From assembly GCA_003427395.1 (NCBI GenBank), contig BFEA01000591.1, positions 728,568-755,637 of the forward strand: a DNA stretch of 27,070 nt, read 5' to 3'. Positions 1-10,731 of this stretch are shown one piece after another (positions within the stretch are counted from its first letter, which is position 1; the number at the start of each line of letters is the position of its first letter). The stretch comes from Chara braunii. Taxonomy: Eukaryota > Streptophyta > Charophyceae > Charales > Characeae. The notes under the pieces were generated by a model that saw nothing but the letters and a program-made list of their open reading frames with translations, did not search any database and was not told the DNA's origin. Position numbers and translations under genes: made by a program.

Positions 1-39
1 TGTGTGTGTGTGTGCGTCTCCTCTCTCTCTCTCTCTCTC

Positions 40-75
<36 letters not shown>

Positions 76-79
76 TCCT

Positions 80-115
<36 letters not shown>
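1..115. repeat. Compound (TG)n/(CT)n microsatellite
   Basis: Alternating TG and CT dinucleotide blocks. All three + frames stay open here only because the repeat has no stop codon; no gene is implied. Confidence 0.95.
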
Positions 116-116
<1 letters not shown>

Positions 117-313
117 TCCCTACCCTTCCTCCACCCTCCCAAATTGGATCCCGAACCCAGGTGCCCTCCTCGACTTCCATGCCATGCTCTACTCCCCTCC
201 CAGGTCACTCGGACGATTCTGTGGGAGACAAGTCAGCCTCGTACCCACCCTCTCTATTTCTCTTCCCCTCTCTCCACACAGCTGACTGATTTTCGGGCCT
301 TGTGGGATGTCTG

Positions 314-539
314 TTAATCCGCCAGTACATCACCCGGGCAGACTTGAGAATTGAATTGAGCCCATCGGCAGATTTCGGGTGAACAGTGCTACTGGACCAA
401 AATGGCAGGCGGTGCCAGCCAATACGAAACAAAAAAGAACTGCTGCGCTGGCGTTTAGGCAAAAGCTTGGCGCACAGGTGACAGGCGGACTCTGTGCTGA
501 CAAAAACAAGAAGTGTCTCAGATGTACTGGTGGTACGGA
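314..539 (-). mobile_element. TTAAACCACC-family repeat, copy 1
   Basis: Imperfect inverted ends: TTAATCCGCCAGTACATC on the left and GATGTACTGGTGGTACGG on the right. The core holds AAAAGCTTGGCGC and GGTGCCAGCC, shared with copies at 2167, 8947 and 15597. Read on the minus strand it includes TGGTCCAGTAGC, similar to a tRNA A-box. No ORF of its own, so non-autonomous. Confidence 0.6.
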
Positions 540-1118
540 ACTGGGATTATGCAAACAAGATTAGCACGGGGCCGGCGTTAGGATGTTACTCGCAAATCAG
601 AGTTTTCAGGACATGCTGCCACTGCAGAGGTCTCCTCCATGCGACTTGAAAAAATTATGTGCGTCAACGGTCCTCACATCACGAGACGTGGCCCAGCTCT
701 GCCTGGGCCGGCTTCCATGTCTCAGGGAGGGTGCTCCCTCCTGCTGTCCGGCGGGTAGCATTACAGAAGGATTGGTTTTCGCTTCATAGATAGCGATGAT
801 AGATTCGTTCCATCTCGATGACCCTATGTGAGGGGGAGTTGGGGCGATAGGCCATAGCTGAAGAATAATCTTAGATCGCCCTTTGACCTTCCTATTTTCG
901 CTATCCGGTGTTTGCTTTGTCTAGTTTCTATCTATCTACTAGTCCCTGGCAACTGTGGCAAGTATGGTTGCAATGTCGATCCCGTCTTTCAATCGTCCGT
1001 TGATTGTATCTGTGAATCGTCAATTTGAACGCAATTCACGATTTACTGTCCTGGGGTTCAGCATTGGCTTATTGTTAAGAAGAACCGGTTTGTCCCTCCT
1101 CTGGCCTGTATGAAACAG
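540..1118. other. Gene flank or upstream intron sequence, no feature recognised
   Basis: Mixed-composition sequence. I looked for an FtsZ exon encoding the segment before PGLVNVDF and found none, so the preceding exon is probably beyond the left edge. Short ORFs here have no recognisable motif. Confidence 0.5.
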
Positions 1119-1209
1119 ATGCCTGGCTTAGTCAACGTGGACTTCACTGCTTTAAAGGAGCTCCTTGCCGACTCTGGGCATGCTCTGCTTGGGATTGGGA
1201 CAGCAGAAG
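1119..1209 (+). CDS. FtsZ: FtsZ exon A (H7 helix and T7 loop)
   Basis: Acceptor TGAAACAG precedes ATGCCTGGC and donor GTATGC follows GCAGAAG. The exon has 30 codons plus one base, translating to [20 protein letters not shown] followed by [10 protein letters not shown]. The PGLVNVDF block is the FtsZ T7 loop, which completes the GTPase site of the neighbouring subunit. The first ATG is internal, not a start: family members carry a hydrophobic GISDII-type segment immediately before it, expected in an upstream exon. I see no such exon in 1-1118. Confidence 0.88.
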
Positions 1210-4200
1210 GTATGCAATCCATTTGGGCTTCGCTTTTTGTCTTCCTTAGTTCCAAATTCATTGGTCAATCAGCAGGCTTGCCATAGTTTGATCGAAGAGG
1301 AGCCTCAGAGACTACAAGCAAAGCAACTTTTGTTTTGCCGTCTCTTAGTGCTGCGCAAATGGCATGGCAAGCGCCGTAGCACATGTATGTTGAAATAGGT
1401 CATTATTTTTCATTCTTAGCATTTTTGTTGCATTAGCCTACAAAAAAAATAATATCTTTTTTTTGTTCACTTTTTTTTTTTTTTTTTTGAACCACCAGTA
1501 CCTCCACCAGTGTTGGGAAAATAGGGAAAACTGGCAGTTTTCCCCTATTTGCAGTTTTCGCGAACTCCTGAACGATCGAAGGTCCGGCCCGATAATGGCT
1601 GCCATTGATAAATCTGATCGGCAGCCGTCGTTTCGTTTCGGCCTCCTAAAAGGTCGGAGGCCCACCCGAGGCCTGCCGTTTTCCCACTCGGCAAAGGTAC
1701 TACCGTCTTCACCCGAATAGATCGCCCAGTCATTATTGCTGTATGTAGACTGAAAATTGCACTATGTAGACTGAAAATTGCACCAAATACAGCTATAATG
1801 ACCGGGCGTTCTATTTGGGTGAAGACGGTAGTGGTTTAACAAATTAACATCGAACTGGGTGTGTCTACGACAGGGAGGGATAAGGTGATGTGCTTTTTTT
1901 TTCTTTTTCTTTTTTTTTTCTTTTTTTAAGATCAAACGGGGTGTGCCTACAACAGGCAGGGATATCACAGAAGGATTATTGTTAATGGAAGTTTTTTTTC
2001 TTTTGCCTACGCACACAGATTAAAACGAGATCCCCGGGTCCCTTTTTGGTCCAAGTCCTATGCCTTGGTATGCTCCAGGTTCAGGAATGGGAAGAGATCT
2101 ACATTACTGTTAATTAATTTATACTAAGAAGATTCTACAATGGTTTTCACGCCCAAATTCACTTCATTAAACCACCGGTTACACCCGGGCCTGGAGGAGC
2201 CGCACTGGGCGCCAAGCTTTTCTGAACCGTCAGCAGCGCACTTCTTTTCTTTCTTGGCCGACGCCGCAACCCATTGTGGTCTGGCAGCACCGAGCCCTGG
2301 AAAGCTTGGGGTAGGCAATGAACAAATTTCCACAAGCCCCTCCTCCCCCCCCCAAGCACCCCCTGTATTGTTTCTAGGACGACAGGGGTATGCGGTTGTG
2401 CTGACTGTTTCCTTCCTATCTTGAACTCTGATGCATGCTTGCGGGTGATAAGTAACCAGACAGTTGCCCCCCAAAATAGATGAGGCACCATGGTTAAAAA
2501 AAAAAGAAAAATTCCCCAAGGCTAGGGCCGTGTACTGGCGGTTCCTACTCACCTGATTCTTATTGGCAATGCAAGTGTTTTCACGACCAAAATCACAAGG
2601 ACTATTGTTGATCCATCTCATGTTTTTTTCACGACTGGATGTGTTCCATAAAGTCTTCAACTCTTAATGCTGCAGATGGTAATAATGTATTTAATGGTCA
2701 TGGTTGTGCCAACTGAACTTGCAAGGATAGTTGTGAATGTGTCTGATGGTTTATACACCTGGAGTTGCTTGTAAATCTTTACTCTTAGGGGTGGCAGTAC
2801 CTGAATGTACGGCCATTATCCCTGTATATAGATTGAAAGTCGTCCCAAATGCATACAGCTATAATGACCGTAGTACGTTCTATTCGGGGGAAGTCGATAG
2901 CAGAACTTGGCCAATATTGTTGGGTGTGATGCGACAGCGATTTGGGGGGGGGTGTAGGGGAAGGGGAGGTGCAGCGACTGGCCACAGTGCTTGGCACTAG
3001 CACTGGCGGTGTCAACGAAAGTGTGGGGGGGGGGAGGGGAAGGGGACGTGCAGCGACTGGCCACAGTGCTTGGCACTAGCACTAGCGGTGTCAGACGGGC
3101 ATTACCCCGCCCAGTCAGGGGCAGGTATGGCTTCATTCTTCCACCAGAACTCTGCGGTGCAAAGCTAACCATGGGTTAGGGAGAGGTGCAAGTTGGCAAG
3201 AAATGAAGAAACAAAGAAATGGAGGAGAAGTGATGACGGAGTTAGAGATGGTCAAGATGAAAAAGATTTTTCGGACCGAAAACTTTTTCTTCTCCGAAAG
3301 CTTTTCTTTCCGCAGGGATCACTGCGTTACCAGATAGCAAGCTGCTTGGCACACAGACACAACCGTCGTCCGCCGAACACAATGCACCCCGATCATGAAT
3401 GTACACCAAGTATCACAACGCACCACGATCATGAATGTACACAAACTATCTTTCGGTCCAATACAGTCATATTCAGGCTCTCTGGTCAAACTATCTTTCG
3501 GTCCGATACAGTCATATTCAGGCTCTCTAGTTGAATACAGTCATATTGAGGGTGCGTTGTCCTTGGGGAAAGACGGTAGCCGGCTGAGGATCCAGCTGCG
3601 GAGAAGAAGGAAAATCAGCAAAACTCGGATCGGGGTTTAGGGTTTAGTGTCTAGGACTCAGGATTTAGGGATTAGGGCTCAGGAATTAGGGATCGTGGTT
3701 TTACATACAACATATATGATTTCTCTGCATAATTATTATTCCTATATAATAGCGCAGCTATGTGATATGTCTGCCCAGCGCCGAATAAAAAGACTACAGT
3801 AGTGTGGGCGCATGTGGGCAGGAAATTGCCAGGGGGTGCCATGTTTTTCTCAAGGTGGATTCCTGCCACGCACCAAATAAAAAGAACTAGCGTGGGCGCA
3901 AAATTGACAGCCGATGCCATCTCTTTTAGTCTGGTAGACCTGAACTGCGATTTTGAGACATGTGAACTGCCGTGTTGGAACATCATAGATGGAGAAGTGG
4001 ACTGGTGGTTTAGTGGGAGGTCGTCAGGTGAGTTTGGGGGAGGGGTGTCGAGTCACAGCGGCGCTTTGAACTACGCGATTCTGGGGGTAGATCAGACGCT
4101 AGGTCTGCTCTGACTATTGGAATGTCAGCATGGAATCGTACAAGGCCCAAGGTAAGGAACAGCAGAAGACCTTTCTCGCTCTCTCTGTCTTGTTATTTTC

Positions 4201-4253
4201 AGAAATTTCTTTCTCTGCCTCTCTCTCTCTCTGTCTCTCTCTCTCTCTTTCTC

Positions 4254-4292
<39 letters not shown>

Positions 4293-4474
4293 CTTCCCCC
4301 TTCTCTCTCTTGTTATTCTTGAAAATCTCTCTTTCTTTCTGTCTCTCTTGCTCTTCTCAGCCAACAGTCGGTCGTCAGTTGAGGATCGAACCAAGTAAAA
4401 AAGGGAAGATTACCAAATCCAAAACCGCTAGACACTGCTTAGGGTTTGTGGATCAGGGTCTCTCTCTCTGTCTC

Positions 4475-4535
<61 letters not shown>

Positions 4536-4838
4536 NNCCTTCTCTCTGTCTCTGTCTCCCCCCTCCTCCCCCTCCCCCGATGCCATATTGTTTTAACCTC
4601 GCAATTGTTTACCATATGGTGAAAGCAAGATGGTTCTTTTCTGTTAGTTTCGTGGTCTCCTGAATGTCCTTTGTGATTGGCATCCTCCGCTGACTACAGG
4701 TCAGGACAGGGCACGAACAGCTGCGAAGGCCGCCGTCTCTTCACCGCTTCTCCAGAAGAGTCTGCAAGATGCAAAGGTATGTTTGCCTCCCCCTGAAACT
4801 TCCTACAGTTGAACAATCAGAAAGAAACGGGAGGGTTA

Positions 4839-4886
<48 letters not shown>

Positions 4887-7800
4887 CGGGAGGGTTCATT
4901 TTTCTTAAATGGCTGGGAAATGTACCGGTGGTTTAAAAAAGGAAAGAAAAGCAGAAGGGCTTCTGATTCAATATAGTATCAATAGCTATAGCTGTCTTAC
5001 CTGTTTGTCTATCTCCAATAATAAGTTCTCGTTGACCACGACCTATTGGAACAAGGCTATCCACCGCTTTTAATCCTGTTTGCATTGGTTCATGCACACA
5101 TTTACGTGAAATAATTCCCGGAGCTAATCTAGTCCACGATGGCTGCGAGATACGCCCATGATGTCGAATTTGCTCTCCAAAAGCGGATTCTTAGGGCCAA
5201 CCACTTGTCTGCTGGCCGACCTCCTGACCTCGAGGGCCCCTTAGTCAGTTGATTGAAAAAAAAAAACAGATACACCCAGTGCCACTTGCGCCACATCCTC
5301 GAGCACATCCCAGAACTAATCACGTATATATAAGAAACTCGGAGGTAGTGGTGGTTTACGACACAGGGTATATCATCTATATATGGAAAAAAGGATGTGC
5401 TACACCCTGGCAGTTAGCATAAATGTACGAGCCGCAGAAACTGCATGAGCTGCACAGCTGGAGGAGACGGGAAGAGTGCAAATGGCATGTATCCGCAAAG
5501 CATAGAATGAGAGTATATTTGGAACCCAATGCCGAGCAGGTCCGAGCTGATCAAATGGACGAGCTTGGTGCTCAACAACATGACCCACTGCCGCAGCCAG
5601 CTCCTCCGAGCCTTAAGCTCAGGTTCATCTGGGTGTGCTGAGGTGCATCTGCTGTGAACTTCCAGTCCCTGCCAGATGGTAAGAAGTACTGGAAAGTTGT
5701 GGAAACCTCATACTCGCGCCCACTGAGGGTTGTCGGGCTTAAATTAAGTAGAACTGATTCCTTCATTACCGGCCGCTTAGGGGAACCAAGGAATAGGTTG
5801 GAGCTGTCTTGGAAAAAAATAAGAACAAAGAATGTGGCGGTGATGAATTGCACTGTCTGCAAGGACGATGACCACTGTTGGATGTCTCTGCAACTGAGTC
5901 TTCTTCGACACGATGCACATCATACGAAGAAGTGATGTACTGCTGTCTGTCTTCACCCGAATAGAATGCCTGGTTATTATAGCTGTACACCCGAATAGAA
6001 CGCCTGATACAGCTGGTTATTATAGCTGTACACCCTAATAGAACGCCTGGCAGTGTAGTCACGTCGACGGTTGGCGGCCCTGGACCCGTTGGCTGCCGAC
6101 CAGCCAACGGTAGGGGCCGACTGGTCGGTGACCATTTTTTTTATTTTTATTTTTCTTGGGTCCAGAACCCCACATAATCCCATCCACACCCCCATGGCCC
6201 CCCCCAACACCCCCATACACCCCCCCAACATCCCCATACCGCCCCCTAACACCCTCATATCCCCCCTTAACCCCCTACAACCCCCTATAACCCCCCTATA
6301 CCTCCTCCTTTAACTCCCACCACCCCAAAAAAAATTATTGCGGGTTTGAGCTGCTCTCCTCAAGCCGCGCATAACCATGTAATCAGAGGGGGGGGGGGGG
6401 GGAATTCAAGGCAGTCTGCCGACCGCCGACGGGTCCGCCTACGGGTCGGCCCGACTGGTGGGCACAGCTACTGCCTACGGTCGGCGTCGGCGGTAGGCGC
6501 CAAACCACCCTGACGCCTGGTTAGGTCTACATGCAGTGTTAACGACTTGGCGAAGGTGGCGTTGTATGAGAGTGAGGACTGTAGAAGTCCTGTGGGTTGA
6601 CTAAGATGCCATTCCTTCCAGCTGCCTTTCGTCTCAGCCCACCGTCCTATAACCCCATTGAAATCACTCTGAACGAAGGCCACCAATTCCACCCTTACCC
6701 TTCTGTCAGCCTTGTTGGACGTCATGCACATCATGTGCAGCGCCGTACTGGGAGCCCCATGGGTTGACCGCCCAATGCCATTCCTTCCAGCTGCCTTTCG
6801 CCTCAGCCCACCGGGCCCCACCCTCCTATAACCGCATTAAAATACGTCTGAACGAAGAGTGCCAATTCCACCATTACCGTTGCGTCTCCACATCATTTCC
6901 TCCGCATGTTCAAGTGCACGCTGCTTCTGCGTGCTTCTGGTAGCGTATGGACCTCGAGCGCATGCTGACGATCTTCCCCCTCTGGACAGAGCCGGATCAG
7001 CTTCGATTCAGCAATTACCTCCCGTCTATAGGCGTTCAAGGACGTCTTCCCAACTCCTTGCGTGTTCCACTCCGTCCCAATGACGGTGTTTCCCAAGGCC
7101 GAATACAGTCCCCTTTCTCTCCCTGCCTACTAGCTCTGGACTACGACGCCTTGAAGCACATAATCAACAAGAACAACTATGCCATGCCTATCACCAAATG
7201 AAACGTGTGGACGGTTATTATAGCTGTATTGGGGACGACTTAGTCTAGATACAGGAATAATGACCATGCGTTGTATTCGTGTGAAGACGGAGGATTTCCA
7301 AGCTCCTTGATTGCCTCCTGGAGCCAAGTACTTCACAAAGATTGGCCTTCATCCGGTTCCAAGGCTGGAGTTTCCAGAGTTGTGTGAATCCTGTACTATT
7401 CTGCCCGCAAGCGTTCGGTCCTGACTCCTGATGGATTACCGTGTTTGCTATGTGGCTATTATAGCTGTATTTGGGGCATTGTTTTCAGTCTAGATACAGA
7501 AATAATACTGTACGGCGTACGCTCGAATGGGGTCAAGATGGTAGCTCAGTTGCTGAATGGTGCATTCACTGATTGAGCATTTGATATTTTTGTCGAACGA
7601 AAGAGTCTGTTGATTGAAACAATTGTTCTTCTAAATGGGTGCTGATTTTTCTACAGAGTGTGGGTGATGGCATGCAGCTGTGCTGAGTGAGAGGGTAGAA
7701 GTTGATCTCCTAAAACAGGAAACAGAAAACAGAAAAAAAGAAGTTCACCTTCTCAACAAGCTGCGAGTTCTTCTATTTTGGGTGGTGATTTTTTTAGGGA

Positions 7801-8230
7801 GTTTGCTCAATGTGGGCTACGGCATGCAGCTATGCTGAGTGAGGGAGAGGTAGTTAATATCCCAAGAAACGAAAAACAACAGATGGGAAAAAAGGGTTGA
7901 TCTCCTTGACAAGCTGAGAGTTTCTGTCCTTTGATACGAGTGCGTCAAGGGCCGCCAACCGAACCCTTCTGCATTGTTGCTCACATTTCATGGGTTCCAG
8001 CAGTCTGGTGTACACAGCCAGGCAATGGCGTCAGAGCTGAGATGCGGATCACCGACCTGAAACGTCGAATCGTATCGAAACTTGAAAGCAAAGTCTCAGA
8101 AGTTTCAAATTAGCCTCTTCTAAATGGTGGTTGATGTTTCTGTGGGCTGTGGCAGGCAGTTGTTTACAGTGTGACTGGCGATAGCTCAATGTCGCTCTAT
8201 GAGGTGCGTCTTACCTCTCTCTCTCTCTGT

Positions 8231-8266
<36 letters not shown>

Positions 8267-10662
8267 ATCTGCCTTTGCCACCACCTCTTCCTCCCGTCCC
8301 TCCCTCGGCTTTGGATGATGCGCACAAGCAGCCGACAGTGAGTCCTGCCCTTGTTCCTTCCTCCCGCTTTCTTTGTTACTATTTTTAATAATTTTAGTAT
8401 GTTCTCTTAGTTTCCCTCCTAAAGAAAACAAAATAAGGTGCCCCTCACTTTACCTGCGTCTCTCCCTGGGCAGACTCCCCTGCATCATAGTCTGGCACGA
8501 CTGCCCTGTTCTTAACCACATCCTGCTCCCTTCCCGCCGCACCTTTTGCACCTCTTTTCGGGGTTGCTCCTGTAAGTGAACCGGAAGAAACATGCGCAGA
8601 GATGCTGAAGTCGTTGAGCCATGCTTGGCTCGACCGTAAACGGGGCTAATTGGGCCTAACTCTAAATTGATAACGTGTACCTGTATGATGGCTGAATGGT
8701 GCACAGTACTACGCACACCTAACTGCGAATGAAACATCCCTAAGAGTTGGGACTTGATAATAGTTAATATGCTACCAGGCGCACAGGAGAGACTCCGTTC
8801 GTAGCCAACATGAACCCCGTTAGCAGCATGCATATGGTAAACAGTGTACTAAACACACTGGAAGCAGACTCGACAGAGCGATGGTGAAGCCAATATAAGA
8901 AGTAGAGAGAGTTTCCCCACCAATAGAAAGGACTTCAAAGGAGCCTTTAAACCACCATCACCATCGAGCCTCTTTTTGCCGAGGCGGAGTAGCAATGCGC
9001 GCCAAGCTTTTCTTGCTGAAGTGCCAGCGCAACCTTTTTTATTTTGTTTTGGCTGGTGCCACCAGTCGTTTGCCCTCCAGCCTGAACGGTGAAGGTGGTT
9101 AAAAAAGAGCGGGGGTTACACACTTGAAGCGCATGCCATGTGTGCATTTGCATGTGCGGTGAGCACTACCACACTGATTTCCGAGGAAGATTTTCATGAC
9201 CGGTCATTCACCTGGGCATGCGAAAAAAAAGAGAAAAAAAGAGAAAAAATGGCGGTGGGGGTTTTCCGCGCTCTCTGAGAAGAGCCCAAATCCAGGCTCT
9301 TTTCTTCTTTTGAGTGTTGGCTGTCAAAGGGAGGGCGGGGGGGGGGGNATAATTTTTTTTTAAAAGGGGCTAAGGGGATTTAAAGGGGGGTGCCTTGGTG
9401 TGATTCAGTAATTTTCTTTTTTATCTTCAGTTCCGTGAGGAATTCTGATGTGACCCTCAGCCAAAAGTTGTTTGTATTGCAATTGTACACAGCAATTTTT
9501 TTCTTCCAAATTTTGTTGGATTTTTTCGAGGAAGATTTCCACGCCCGGCGCCCAGGTCAGCCTGGCGTGTAAAAGAAAACAGTAATTTTTTTTTTTTTTT
9601 TTTGTGTTCACAGATGTTCTGCACCCTGCCTAAGGGCCCAAATCCGGGATCTTTCATATTTTTTGTGGTTGTCAGTTTTGGGGGGGAAGGGGGGCCAAGG
9701 GAGGGGGGGGGGGGGGGGGGGGGGGGGGTCTGCAGCAATGCAGCACACACAGTGAACACTGCACACGCTGCACACAGCACACAGCAGAGGAGGTGGAGGA
9801 CAATTAGATGTGAAGAAGAAGAAGAGGAGGGAGGAGGCGGAGGAGGAGGAGGAGGAGAAAAAATGGGGTGGATGGAGAAAGATGGGGACGGAGGCGAGGA
9901 GGAGAAGAGGAGGAGGAGGAGGAGATAAATCGGGCTGGATGGAGAAAGATGGGGATGGATGGAGAGGAGAAGAAGAAGAAGAAGAAGGAGAGGAGGAGGA
10001 GGAGGAGGAGGAGGAGGAGAAAAATCGGGGTGGATGGCGAAAGATGGGGGTGGAGGAGAAAGATCGGGATGTATAAGAAGAAGTGAAAGAAGAAGAAGAT
10101 GAGGAGGAGGAAGAGGAGGAGGAAGAGGATGAAGAGTAGAAGATTGGGATGGATGGAGAGAGACCGGGGTGGATGGAGATAAGAACGAAGAAGAAGAAGA
10201 AGAAGAAGAAGAGGTACAGGAGGAGGAGGAGAAAGATCGGGGTGGAGCCTGGAGGGAAGCGATGGATGGAGGGAGGAGGTGATGGAGGTAGGGATGCTCT
10301 CTCTCTCTCCCTGTTGCCCTTCGCGCGTCGCACTTCGCGTGTAGGAGAAAGATCGGGGTGGAGCCTGGAGAGAAGCGATGGAAGGAGGAAGGAGGCGATG
10401 GAGGTAGGGATGCTCTCTCTCTCCGTGTTGCCCTTCGCGCATCGCACTTCGCATGTAGGAGAAAGATCGGGGTGGAGCCTGGAGGGAAGCGATGGACGGA
10501 GGGAGGAGGCGATGGAGGTAGGGATGCTCTCTCTCTCTCCCCCTGTCGCCCTTCACGCGTCGCATAGTCTTACCTTTTTTTTTTTTCAACTTTCCCTTCG
10601 TGCGGAGTACCAAGGTGCCACAATCGACAGTGGGGAGTACCAAGAGGAGGAGGACGAGGGTG

Positions 10663-10731
<69 letters not shown>

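Noticed and set aside
2124-2660. 178-codon minus ORF
   Set aside because: It lies over a TTAAACCACC-family repeat; other copies of the same repeat do not keep the frame.
9608-10730. Long Ser/Pro/Leu-rich minus-strand ORFs (279 and 308 codons)
   Set aside because: They are translations of GAA/GGA purine tracts and (AC)n. No stop arises because of the composition, and there is no domain.
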